Positions 8,053-16,308 of a stretch of 64,000 nt of DNA are shown here, one piece after another (the first letter of the stretch is position 1; the number at the start of each line of letters is the position of its first letter). The notes beneath the pieces are model-generated. The model ran no database searches, was not told the DNA's origin, and saw only the letters and a list, made by a program, of their open reading frames with translations. The DNA comes from [Clostridium] innocuum (GTDB lineage Bacteria > Bacillota_I > Bacilli_A > Erysipelotrichales > Erysipelotrichaceae): contig CP048838.1 in the NCBI GenBank assembly GCA_012317185.1, positions 3,720,001 to 3,784,000 of the forward strand. The letters run 5' to 3'. Both the position numbers and the translations under genes were made by a program.

Positions 8053-8074
8053 TCCCCCCCCCCTTTTATATAAT

Positions 8075-8102
8075 ATTATATACAAAAGCAGCTTGTTGTC
8101 AA
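8075..8102 (-). promoter_or_regulatory. sigma-A promoter of the KTR-methylase operon
   Basis: Minus strand: TTGACA (8102-8097), a 16-bp spacer and TATAAT (8080-8075), both perfect consensus hexamers. Transcription would start near 8068, about 15 bases before the leader peptide. Confidence 0.8.
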
Positions 8103-8198
8103 CATATATATATATGAATTATTTTGGCTAACTGATAGAACTATGTAGACATATCCAAGAAGAAAGGGGAACAGTAAAATGTAAGAGGGTGAATAACT

Positions 8199-8554
8199 AT
8201 GGCAAAAAAGACCAGTACCAAAAATACGACTTCAAGGCTTTTGGGGCAGCGATAAAGGCAGCGCGTGAAGGACGCAAGGAAAGCCGCAAGAAAGTAGGCG
8301 ACGAAATGTTTATCTCGCCGCGCTACCTTGCGAACATTGAGAACAAGGGGCAGCACCCAAGTTTACAGATATTCTTTGAGCTGATACAGCGTTACCATAT
8401 ATCCGTAGACCAATTCCTGTTAGACACGCCCGCTGCAAAGGACACAAAGCGGCGGCAGCTTGACGCGCTCCTTGACGGTATGAGCGATACAGGCATACGG
8501 ATTGTGACCGCAACGGCAAAAGAGATTTCCGAAGTCGAAAAAGAGGGCGAATAG
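8199..8554 (+). CDS. XRE-family helix-turn-helix regulator
   Basis: A ~118-residue Cro/CI-type repressor: the core FGAAIKAAREGRKESRKKVG, then DEMFISPRYLANIENKGQHP and LQIFFELIQRYHIS, is a classic XRE helix-turn-helix (about residues 14-70). A C-terminal KDTKRRQLDALLDGMSDTGI helix follows. The frame also opens at a GTG at 8189 without a ribosome site. The ATG at 8199, with GAGGGTGA upstream, is a better start but needs one more A in the A6 run at 8204-8209 to join the frame. It is transcribed toward mobC and probably represses ICE functions, like other XRE regulators of conjugative elements. Confidence 0.75.
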
Positions 8555-8822
8555 GAATGTCCGGCTTAAAACTGAACAGGATTTAGAGAGCGTTGTAATC
8601 TTTTTTGAGATTGCAGCGTTTTTCTTTTGCGGAAGTTTGGCAAAATCGCTTTTTCTCCGTAGTAAGGGATAAGAGCCTAAAGGATAAAAACATTCGTAGC
8701 AAGCATAGGAAGCGGGTACCCACTTCCGTATTTTCGCCCTCCCGCGCTGCGGCGCGTCGGTTGAAAATGGCTTGTTGGGAAGTGTCCCAAACCCTCGGAA
8801 CGGAAAGGAAAGGAGTGAACAC
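8555..8822 (+). other. candidate oriT region upstream of mobC
   Basis: This 268-bp stretch has no gene. It holds two conserved palindromic blocks, 8697-8730 (core GGAAGCGGGTACCCACTTCC) and 8770-8796 (core TTGGGAAGTGTCCCAA), with a GC-rich segment between. Both recur at 16200-16299 in the opposite orientation. Origins of transfer usually lie just upstream of mobC/relaxase genes and consist of such inverted repeats, so this is the best oriT candidate. The nick site is not identified. Confidence 0.55.
8697..8796 (+). repeat. oriT-like repeat, copy 1
   Basis: Block A (8697-8730) is identical over 34 bases to the complement of 16266-16299. Block B (8770-8796) matches the complement of 16200-16226 at 26 of 27 bases. 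The ~39-bp segment between the blocks differs in sequence between copies but is hairpin-prone in both. Confidence 0.85.
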
Positions 8823-9152
8823 ATGGACGGACGGAAAAGGACGGTGCAAATCAAATTCAGAGTGACGGAAGCGGAACGGGATTTAATACTGGAAAAAATG
8901 AAGCTCGTACCCACCCGGAACATGGCGGCGTATCTGCGGAAGATTGCCATTGACGGGTATATCATTCAGATAGACCACGCCGATATAAAGGCAATGACAG
9001 CAGAGATACAGAAAATCGGTGTCAACGTCAACCAGATAGCACGCCGCGTAAACGCGACGGGGAACGCATACCAAGAGGACATAGAGGAAATAAAGGGGGT
9101 GCTTGCAGAGATATGGCGGTTACAAAGATTAAGCCTATTAAAAGCACTCTAA
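8823..9152 (+). CDS. mobC: MobC-type relaxosome accessory protein
   Basis: A 109-residue protein (MDGRKRTVQIKFRVTEAERD, then LILEKMKLVPTRNMAAYLRKIAIDG...). A ribbon-helix-helix N-terminus is followed by the MobC signature KIGVNVNQIARRVNATGNAY. MobC proteins bind oriT next to the relaxase and help open the nick region. The start has GGAAAGGAG upstream; the longer frame is rejected because it translates the oriT-like repeat. The 3' end overlaps the relaxase start by 40 bases, so the two are co-expressed. Confidence 0.9.
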   Translation: MDGRKRTVQIKFRVTEAERDLILEKMKLVPTRNMAAYLRKIAIDGYIIQIDHADIKAMTAEIQKIGVNVNQIARRVNATGNAYQEDIEEIKGVLAEIWRLQRLSLLKAL

Positions 9153-10456
9153 GCAAAGCCCTTGACTATATCGAAAACCCGGACAAGACGGACGGGAAAA
9201 TGCTTGTGTCCTCTTTTGGCTGCTCCTATGAAACGGCAGATATTGAGTTTGAATATACCTTGTCCCAAGCACTCCAAAAGGGGAACAATTTAGCCTTTCA
9301 TCTGATACAATCCTTTGAGCTGGGGGAAGTAGATTATCAGAAAGCCCATGAAATCGGAAAGCAGCTTGCCGACGCGGTAACAAAGGGGCAGCATGAGTAT
9401 GTACTCACGACGCATATTGACAAGGGGCATATCCACAATCATATCATTTTCTGCGCCGTAAACTTCGTAGACCACCACAAATACAATTCCAACAAAAGGA
9501 GCTATTACGGCATACGGAACATGAGCGACAAGCTGTGCCGGGAAAATGGCTTGTCCGTCGTCGTCCCCGGCAAGGGCAGCAAGGGAAAGAGCTATGCGGA
9601 GTACCAGGCAGAAAAGACGGGTACAAGTTGGAAAGGCAAGCTGAAAACCGCCGTTGACGCACTTATCCCCCAAGTTTCCAGTTTTGAGGAATTGCTAACG
9701 CGGTTACAGGCGGCGGGCTATGAGATAAAGCCGGGGAAATATGTATCATGCCGCGCCCCCGGACAGGAACGCTTCACCCGCCTAAAAACCCTCGGCGCAG
9801 ATTATACAGAGGAAGCCATAAGGGAACGGATAGCGGGCAGACGGACAAAGGCGGCGAAAGCTCCCAGAGAGCAGCGCGGCGTATCGCTGCTTATCGACAT
9901 TGAGAACAGTATCAAGGCGGCGCAGAGCCGGGGCTATGAACAGTGGGCGAAAATCCACAATCTGAAACAGGCGGCAAAGACTATGAACTTTCTCACCGAA
10001 AACAAGATTGAACAGTACGCGGATTTAGTTAGCCGGATTGAGGAAATGGCAGCGGAAAGCGGACAGGCGGCAGACGCATTGAAGAACGCCGAAAAGCGGC
10101 TTGCGGACATGGCGGTGCTTATCAAGAATGTTTCCACCTACCAAAAGACAAAGCCCGTCTATGACGCATACCGCAAGGCAAGGAACAGGGAGAAATACCG
10201 CGCCGGACAGGAACAGGCGATTATCTTACATGAAGCCGCTGCAAGGTCATTGAAAGCAACGGGCATTGCAAAGCTCCCGAACCTCGCCGCGCTGCAATCG
10301 GAGTATGAAGCCCTTCAAGCGCAGAAAGAAGCCCTTTACGCCGACTATGGGAAGCTGAAAAAGAAAGTCCGGGAATATGACATTATCAAGCAGAACATTG
10401 ACAACATTTTACAGGCAGACAGACAGCCGGAACGGGAAAAGGGAATGGAACACTGA
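9113..10456 (+). CDS. MOBP-type relaxase/mobilization nuclease
   Basis: A 447-residue relaxase that nicks oriT and leads the strand into the recipient. The N-terminal nuclease domain has the likely catalytic Tyr in LSKALDYIENPDK (~residue 19) and the metal-binding triad HIHNHIIFCAVNF (~103). The rest is a long helical tail (~240-440, IENSIKAAQSRGYEQWAKIH and coiled-coil stretches) that probably contacts MobC and the coupling protein. The start AUG lies inside mobC with GGGGGTG upstream. The frame is intact, in contrast to many other ICE genes. Confidence 0.93.
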   Translation: MAVTKIKPIKSTLSKALDYIENPDKTDGKMLVSSFGCSYETADIEFEYTLSQALQKGNNLAFHLIQSFELGEVDYQKAHEIGKQLADAVTKGQHEYVLTTHIDKGHIHNHIIFCAVNFVDHHKYNSNKRSYYGIRNMSDKLCRENGLSVVVPGKGSKGKSYAEYQAEKTGTSWKGKLKTAVDALIPQVSSFEELLTRLQAAGYEIKPGKYVSCRAPGQERFTRLKTLGADYTEEAIRERIAGRRTKAAKAPREQRGVSLLIDIENSIKAAQSRGYEQWAKIHNLKQAAKTMNFLTENKIEQYADLVSRIEEMAAESGQAADALKNAEKRLADMAVLIKNVSTYQKTKPVYDAYRKARNREKYRAGQEQAIILHEAAARSLKATGIAKLPNLAALQSEYEALQAQKEALYADYGKLKKKVREYDIIKQNIDNILQADRQPEREKGMEH

Positions 10457-10545
10457 TTAAGCAAAAAATGATTTTCGTATAGAAACAGAAAGCGGTATGT
10501 GGTATAATAAAATTATCTACAACTTTTGAAAGGATTTGATAGTAC

Positions 10546-10992
10546 ATGACAAAAGGAACACCAGCTAATATTAGTCAGCTTGTCAAAGACGCAAACAATA
10601 AATCATCATGGAAAATTAGGCTTGCTGCGTTGAATGAACTAAAACAATATGATTGTCAACAATCAAGAGATGTTATTACTCGTCTTGCTCTCCATGACAA
10701 AGTTTATAAAGTTAAAGAGGAAGCATTTAGAGCAGCACAAGCTATGGGGATTACTTACCGCGGAAATCCTATTCGCTTAGGACGTAAAGATATTGGTTTT
10801 AAGACAAAAGACTTTACTAAAGTTTTTCTACGTATCAAACGTGAAAAATCAATGGAAGAATTAGATTTACAATTATTCAAGGAAGCGTTCAAAACAATCG
10901 CGGCAGAAATGTATGATGTAATGGAATTTGAAAAGGGTCAAAAATTTGATGATTGGATTACAAATACATACAAATGTTTGCCAAAGAAATAA
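10546..10992 (+). CDS. HEAT-repeat-like cargo protein
   Basis: A 148-residue protein. Residues ~8-70 form helical pairs (SSWKIRLAALNELKQYDCQQ, then DKVYKVKEEAFRAAQAMGIT) that read as HEAT/PBS-lyase-type repeats. The C-terminal half (RIKREKSMEELDLQLFKEAF...) is of unknown type. It is much AT-richer than its neighbours, has its own promoter-like TATAAT (~10502-10507), a GAAAGGA ribosome site and its own strong terminator, so it looks like an independent cargo cassette. Small HEAT proteins often act as protein-binding adaptors; no specific function can be claimed. Confidence 0.7.
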   Translation: MTKGTPANISQLVKDANNKSSWKIRLAALNELKQYDCQQSRDVITRLALHDKVYKVKEEAFRAAQAMGITYRGNPIRLGRKDIGFKTKDFTKVFLRIKREKSMEELDLQLFKEAFKTIAAEMYDVMEFEKGQKFDDWITNTYKCLPKK

Positions 10993-10997
10993 AAAGA

Positions 10998-11043
10998 ACA
11001 GGGCGCGGAAAGTCAGTATATGACTTCCGCGCCCTGTCTTTTT
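10998..11043 (+). terminator. terminator of the HEAT cargo gene
   Basis: ACAGGGCGCGGA (10998-11009) pairs with TCCGCGCCCTGT (11026-11037). The helix continues as AGTCA/TGACT with one bulged A, and TCTTTTT follows. Confidence 0.85.
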
Positions 11044-11064
11044 GTGGGTGCTGTTGTGGTAAAT

Positions 11065-11176
11065 GTTACGCAATAGAACGCCATTTTCGGGGGAAAAGGT
11101 ATAAAGTATCGCCTATCCGATTTTCCCGCCCGGAAAGCCTTGCAAATCAAGGGATTTTCCGCGCCTACTGCGTAAC
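11065..11176. repeat. 112-bp element with inverted ends, copy 1
   Basis: The ends GTTACGCAATAG (11065-11076) and CTACTGCGTAAC (11165-11176) are inverted repeats with one mismatch. A core TTTTCGGGGGAAAAGG then TATAAA, and CCCGGAAAGCC, recur at the same positions in the copy at 30933-31044, which has the same length. The right end overlaps the last codons (VTQ-stop) of the Cys-VLP gene. Confidence 0.8.
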
Positions 11177-11530
11177 AGGGGCGCGTCTTTTCCTCATGCG
11201 CTCGGCGGCCTGTCTGCGGGTGATACGCTTCCGGCAGTCGGGGCAGTATTTGACGCTGTTAGAGCTTGACGCAAAGGACGTGCCGCACTCGGTACATTTC
11301 TTCCTGTCCCCGGTTTGGTAAAGCTCCGCATAGAGCAGCTTATCAGCGGGAAGCACCGCAACCTTAAACCACTTGCAGAGAAGCGAATAGGAAATGAGCT
11401 GCGGACATACGCACTCGTCCCCGTCGTCCAGTAAGATACAGTTTCCATTATCGCAGTTGCAGCACGTCCGGCGCACAAGGGCGTTGACTTTCCGGCTCTG
11501 GGGCGGCGTCAGCCGCTTGACCTCGCTCAT
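11165..11530 (-). CDS. cysteine-rich VLP domain protein
   Basis: A 121-residue protein with VRRTCCNCDNGNCILLDDGD, then ECVCPQLISYSLLCKWFKVA and VLPADKLLYAELY, the signature of the Cys-rich VLP family of conjugative elements. A second zinc-ribbon-like motif follows (KKCTECGTSF ... VKYCPDCRKRITRRQAAERM), which resembles DNA-binding treble clefs. The start overlaps the end of the TTRAP gene by 4 bases, so translation is coupled. Its role in transfer is unknown. The C-terminal VTQ-stop is encoded inside the 112-bp repeat. Confidence 0.85.
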   Translation of the reverse strand: MSEVKRLTPPQSRKVNALVRRTCCNCDNGNCILLDDGDECVCPQLISYSLLCKWFKVAVLPADKLLYAELYQTGDRKKCTECGTSFASSSNSVKYCPDCRKRITRRQAAERMRKRRAPVTQ

Positions 11531-11733
11531 ACTTCATCAGCGGCGTAAATGGGAAGCCCCGCAAACTCCGCTTCGGTCATGGCTTCCACTTTGGAGAGGG
11601 TACGGGCAGCAAAGCCCCGCATTTCCCCGTCCATAAAGGGCAGCGCGGCGTTCATGGCGACGATAAGCCCCTGTCGGCTTCCGGTCTTGTAAATGCTCAA
11701 AAGGTTTGTTTCTTCTACAGTCAGTTTTGTCAT
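11527..11733 (-). CDS. transposon-transfer assisting protein (TTRAP family)
   Basis: A 68-residue protein MTKLTVEETNLLSIYKTGSR, then QGLIVAMNAALPFMDGE and a LSKVEAMTEAEFAGL tail, matching the TTRAP family of Tn1549-like elements. The ATG at 11733 is chosen, as GGAGGTG lies 7 bases upstream; a GTG two codons earlier is possible. It is coupled to the Cys-VLP gene downstream and follows the 317-residue protein by a short overlap. The family is named from its genomic context; the biochemical role is unknown. Confidence 0.85.
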   Translation of the reverse strand: MTKLTVEETNLLSIYKTGSRQGLIVAMNAALPFMDGEMRGFAARTLSKVEAMTEAEFAGLPIYAADEV

Positions 11734-11735
11734 GT

Positions 11736-12689
11736 TCACACCTCCAAATCGTGATTTTTATTCTTTGCCGCCGCCTTTTTCGGGGCGGTCTTTGCCTTGT
11801 CTGTTTTAAGCTGCGCCCGGATAGAGGGGCGGGGCTTCCGTATCTCCCTGTCCCGGTTCTCCCTCTTGTCAATCAGCGCATACGTCCCATGTCTGCCCTC
11901 GATTTTGGAAAAGGAAAGGGTCTTGTAGGGCAGCATGGAGAAAAGACGGTCAGTGTCCTTTGTAGCCGCAAGCTGCATGAACGCCGGGGAAAGCTCTACC
12001 ATGAAATGGGTCTTGTTTGGGCTGTTCGGCGTGTCGTGCCGCTTCATTTCCCACACAATGCGCCGCGCTTCCGTTTCAATCAGCCCGTCCCGCAATGCGG
12101 CGATATGCGCCTTGAAATCTCCCGGTGGAAGCTGCTCCCGGCTGCGCCGTTCTTCCTGTAAGAGCGATTGCAGCGCGTCCGGGTCGTTGGGTACGGCTTC
12201 AAAGCGTTCAAACTTCCCAAGCTGCGGGTCTGGGGTTCCGTCAAAATATCTCCCGGCTTTCTGTACCCTTTCCCCACGCTCATAAAACAGCTTCACCGTA
12301 TCGGCGGGCAGCTCCTTTTCCTTGACGCGCTCATAATGGCGGGAATAGTCAAGCTCATACAGATTGCCCTTGATTTTCCCGCGCTCCTTTCCCGTCAGCT
12401 CGATTGCATAGGCAAGTACGCGGTCGCTTGTCTGCTCCATGTAGAAACGCCATGTATTGTGGGGCGCGGTGTCCTTTAGGAAAACGTCGCGCTCCCTAAA
12501 GCAATGCGTCCCGGACGGGCGGCAGAACCACAAAAGGGTCTTGTCCTCCCTGTGGGGGCTTGCCGCCGCCTTTGCGATAATCTCCTTGTCAATCTCCAAG
12601 TCGCTCTGGTAAAAGCCTGTATTCTGCTTCATAATCGCTTCAAGGGAAGCGAACAAATCCACGTTTTCAAATCTGCTCTGTTCCGGCAT
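11736..12689 (-). CDS. conserved ICE protein of unknown function with a KPRPSIRAQL tail
   Basis: A 317-residue protein with a clear ribosome site (GGAAAGGAGCTG). I recognise no enzyme motif. The body contains charged helical stretches (NLYELDYSRHYERVKEKELP) and an alpha/beta region (THFMVELSPAFMQLAATKDT). The C-terminus, PRPSIRAQLKTDKAKTAPKK, is lysine-rich and shares its core with the Ard fusion protein (KKPSIRAQLRADKEKAQKKK) and PcfB (KKPSIRKLLSTLKEA). It lies between the Ard fusion gene, which it overlaps by 23 bases, and TTRAP, so it belongs to the same operon. A DNA-transfer accessory role is an inference from context. Confidence 0.75.
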   Translation of the reverse strand: MPEQSRFENVDLFASLEAIMKQNTGFYQSDLEIDKEIIAKAAASPHREDKTLLWFCRPSGTHCFRERDVFLKDTAPHNTWRFYMEQTSDRVLAYAIELTGKERGKIKGNLYELDYSRHYERVKEKELPADTVKLFYERGERVQKAGRYFDGTPDPQLGKFERFEAVPNDPDALQSLLQEERRSREQLPPGDFKAHIAALRDGLIETEARRIVWEMKRHDTPNSPNKTHFMVELSPAFMQLAATKDTDRLFSMLPYKTLSFSKIEGRHGTYALIDKRENRDREIRKPRPSIRAQLKTDKAKTAPKKAAAKNKNHDLEV

Positions 12690-15600
12690 GGGTCAGCTCC
12701 TTTCCAAGTCCTGTGACTTCTGCTTTGCGTTTTTTCTTCTGCGCCTTTTCCTTGTCGGCTCTAAGCTGCGCCCGGATAGAGGGCTTCTTTTCCGGCTTCG
12801 CTCCCTTGACGCGCTCCTTGTCGGCTTTGACCGCATTAGCCAGGTCAACAAGGGAAATCGTTTCTCCCGCCTTGACCTTTGCTTCCAGTTCGTCAACGGT
12901 AGGGGTGTTGTTGATGATACCGTCAAAGTTGTTGTCGTTCTGCTCTACGGTGTCCTCGACGTGCTTCAAAGGGTTTGCCTTTTCCGGCTGCTCTGCGGCA
13001 ACGGCAAACGCCCGCGTCCCGTTCCCCATAATCAGATACTTTCCGTCGTCGGATTGATGATGAAAGCCATATCCGGCGGCTTCTATCTGCTCCCGGCTCA
13101 TGGCGGTTACATGGAAAGTCCCTCTCGGTGTTTTGACAGTTTCGCCCGTTTCCAAGTCGTCCGGGGTAAGCTGTTTCTGCTCCTGTAAAAACTCCGGCAC
13201 TTGCCGGAAGCCCGCGCTGTCAACATAGTGCGCCGCGTCCTGTCCGTCCTGATGAAGCACTACCACGTCGGAAACGGAAAGGCTGTGTCCCTTAAAGTCT
13301 TTGGGGTGGTCGATATTGAAACGGGTATAAATATCTTCAAGGGAAGTCCCCGGCGCAAGGGGCGCGGAATAGACAAGCTCATAGTTCGCCCTGTCAACCA
13401 CATTCCCCGCCGCCTGCAGGCGGTCGTAAGGCTCAAAGCGCAAGTCCCTTGTTTCGTCCCCGCCTTTTATCTGGTAAATGGAAAAGGTGTCCTTGTCCGG
13501 CTCGGCGGTCTTTGCCGTTTCCTGTGCCTTTGCGTAGAGCTGCTTTACGTCGCCCTCGGTCAGCTCCCCGCTTTTGAGCTGCCCCATAAGCTCGCGGCAT
13601 TTCTCCGGCGTTCCGGTGAAAAGAACGTCGCCCATTTTCGCCCGCCCGTTCTCCTGTGTCACATAGGCTTGCAAGAGGTAGCTGTTTTCCCGGCTGTCGC
13701 CGTAAGGGTTCCGGCGCACTCTGTAAATCGTTTCCGGGGTAAAGGCTTCTTTCGGGGCTGCGTCCGCTTTTTCCTGTGCGCCGGATTTCCCCGGTGCGTC
13801 TGCTTCCGGCTCCGGCTTCTCTTTCCCGGCTGTATCTGCCTTTTCCGGGGCTTCCGGCTGCGGCTGCTCCGGCGCGGCTGCCTGTTCCTCTCTGGTGGGC
13901 TGCTCCTGTCCGGCGGTTTGCTCCTTGTCCTGTGCCTTTTGCAGTTCCGCAAGATTTTCGTCTATGGAATTGATAATCTCGGCGGCTGCGCTGCGTATCG
14001 TTTCAAGGGAGCTTTTCAGTTCGGACAGCTCCCGCCCGCTGCTCCACCCGGCGACGTAGCCGAAAGAGTAGTCCGACGTGTCAAGCCCGTAATGTTGGCA
14101 GACGGTATAGGCGACGCTTTCCGCTTCGACTTCGCGGGTGCGGCGGTCAATGTGGGGCTGCTGCTCGTCCTTTGGCGCGTTGAGGTCAATGTCGTGCAGC
14201 TTCGCATGGGCGATTTCGTGAATAGCGGTCTTTAAGGTCTGTAATTCGCTCATGCCCTCGTTGATAGCAATGCGCTTGTCCTCCAAGTGGTAGTAGCCAT
14301 GAGAGCCGCCCTCGATATTCTCAAAAGCGATAGGAACGGGGGGAAGTCTTTTCAAGGGCTGCGAAAAAATCCTTGTAGCGGTCAACGTCGCCTGTCAGCT
14401 CGTCAACCGCAATGTCCGGCAGCTCCTTTCCCTCGGTCTGGGAAACGTCAAAGACGGATACCACCTTGTAGGCGGGTATGGTGATTTCCTTTTCCTCGGT
14501 GACGGGCTTTCCGTCCTTGCCGATTATGGGCTTCTGCGTGTGCGGGTCGATTTTCTGCATTTCCTGTTTGATTTTATAGGGCGACGGGGCAATGATTTTA
14601 ATTCCCTTTTGCCCTTTCATCACGTTTCGCTCAAAGTTGTTCTTCCAAGCGGAAAAGCCCGCCACAAGGGAAGCGTCCGGCTTCTGCATGGCGATAAGGA
14701 CGGTGTTTCGGAAGCTGTAATTATGGAATTTTGACATGACTTTCAGATATTCCTTGTAACGCTCGCTGTCAAAGAGTTCCGCAATGCCCTGTTCCAGACG
14801 GTCGGTAATCTCTTTTAATTTCTCGGCGGGCTTCTCGCTCGTCAGCACGATAGGGATAACCGGGCGCGGCTCCTGTGGCTGCTCTGCGGTCTGCGCGGTT
14901 CTCTGCCCCGGCGCGGCTGCGTCCATTTCTACCTTTTCCGGGTCGGGGATTGACCGCTGCGGGGGCTGCGGCGTTACCCGGTATTCCTCCGGCACGTCGC
15001 GCCCGTCGTACCATTCTGTAAAGGTGTTGCGGTTGTTGTAGATATAGCCCTTTTCGGTAAACATACCGTCGTCGTTAATGGAAGCGTCGCGCCCATATTC
15101 CTCATACATGAAATACTTTTTCGCTTCTTCGGGAAGTTCCGGTTCTTCCAGTTCATCAACCAGATAACGCCCGTATTCTTCTTCATTGTGGACGGACGGA
15201 TAAATCCAGTAGCAGTCAAGGTTCTGTGCAAGGTTGATAATGTCCTGTAAGCTGTCGGCATGGTCGCCGTATTCAATGGCTGCAATGAATTTCTCCCGGT
15301 CGTCGTCAAACTGCATTTCCAAGAGCTTCCCTAAATAGTTCAGCTCGTCGGGGTGGGAATACTCGCTTAAATGCTCCGTCAAGCCGGGGATAGTGGATTG
15401 AAATTCTGTGAAATGCCATTCCTCATAGTGCTTGAAGTCAATCCCGATACGGTCAAAGACTTCTTTCAGATGTTCGGCAGTCGTGGGGAATGTCACCCAT
15501 TCGCCCGCGGGTCTGCCCTCGGTGTACTTCCCAAGATTGGAAAGATAGCCGCTTAAAATCGGTTCTGCCATTTGTTCGCTCCTTTCTTTTTCAATCATGC

Positions 15601-16069
15601 GGTGCATAAGCTCAAAATCCTCAATGCTCATGCTCCCGTCAAATACATAGGGGTTAAAATCCTCCCCGTCCCGGTAGGGGTTTTCGGAAAAGGGAAGCCC
15701 CGCTTCATGGGCGGCTGCCCTCGCTTCCTCGATAACCTCCGGGGGAAGCCTGTCGTCATGCGCCCCGATAAAACCGTCAATATCGTTCATGCTGTTTTCG
15801 TAGTGGTAGCGCACTCCGGCGGTCAGCTCGTCAAGGCTCATATCCTCGCCTAAATGCCCGCAATAGTAGCCGTTAAGGATAACGGCGGCGGGGTCGGTGC
15901 TTTTGATTTCCTCTAACCGGCTCCTGTCCTCCGGGTAGAGCGTATCGTCCATATCAAGATGAAAATATTCCGCGTTCCATGAACGCCCCTGTTTCCAGAA
16001 CGCCACCCATGCGATACCGTCCCTAAGCTCGTCCTGATAGTCCTTTACGGTGTCCCGTAAACTTGCCAT
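12667..16069 (-). pseudogene. ArdA-ArdC antirestriction fusion with metallopeptidase and YodL-like domains, one frame break
   Basis: Joined across one break this encodes 1133 residues. Order: a family N-terminus (1-170), an ArdA-type antirestriction domain (~170-370, ILSGYLSNLGKYTEGRPAGE, acidic DNA mimic), an ArdC N-terminal ssDNA-binding domain (~420-560, FDSERYKEYLKVMSKFHNYS), a zinc peptidase helix (LKTAIHEIAHAKLHD), a low-complexity Pro/Glu/Ala linker, a YodL-like domain (FSIYQIKGGDETRDLRFEPY) and a KKPSIRAQL tail. ArdA and ArdC protect incoming DNA from restriction. The break is C6 for C5 at 14338-14343, between the ArdC and peptidase parts. The start MASLRDTVKDY has AAAGGAGG upstream. 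I recall these parts as separate genes in related ICEs, so the fusion may be unusual. Confidence 0.75.
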
Positions 16070-16199
16070 AGTTGAAAAACCTCCTTTCTCTGGGGCAGCG
16101 TCATAAGCTGCATTTTTTGGCTGCATAGCCTACTACGGCACACCCGCATTTCTGCCAAAGTTTTTTGAAGATTTTCAGAGGGTGAAGCCCTCCGCAAAA

Positions 16200-16299
16200 G
16201 AGGGTTTGGGAAACTTCCCAACAAGCAAAATCCCCGTCCGGCGCGTCAGCGTCGTAACGGGGATTTACGGAAGTGGGTACCCGCTTCCTATGCTTGCTA
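16200..16299 (-). repeat. oriT-like repeat, copy 2
   Basis: The complement of this block matches 8697-8796: 34/34 bases at 16266-16299 and 26/27 at 16200-16226. Between them AATCCCCG and CGGGGATT form an 8-bp stem. It lies between topB and the Ard gene and has the same orientation relative to the following gene as copy 1 has to mobC. Confidence 0.85.
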
Positions 16300-16308
16300 T
16301 TCAAGTTT

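Noticed and set aside
8189..8198. GTG at 8189 as the start of the XRE regulator
   Set aside because: It has no ribosome site. The ATG at 8199 has one and would join the frame with a single extra A in the A6 run, in line with other run-length changes in the ICE. The choice is not certain.
13201..14235. A 344-codon plus-strand frame opposite the Ard fusion gene
   Set aside because: It is the antisense frame of the low-complexity Pro/Glu/Ala linker; its Arg/Leu/Cys/Phe composition is typical of such shadows.
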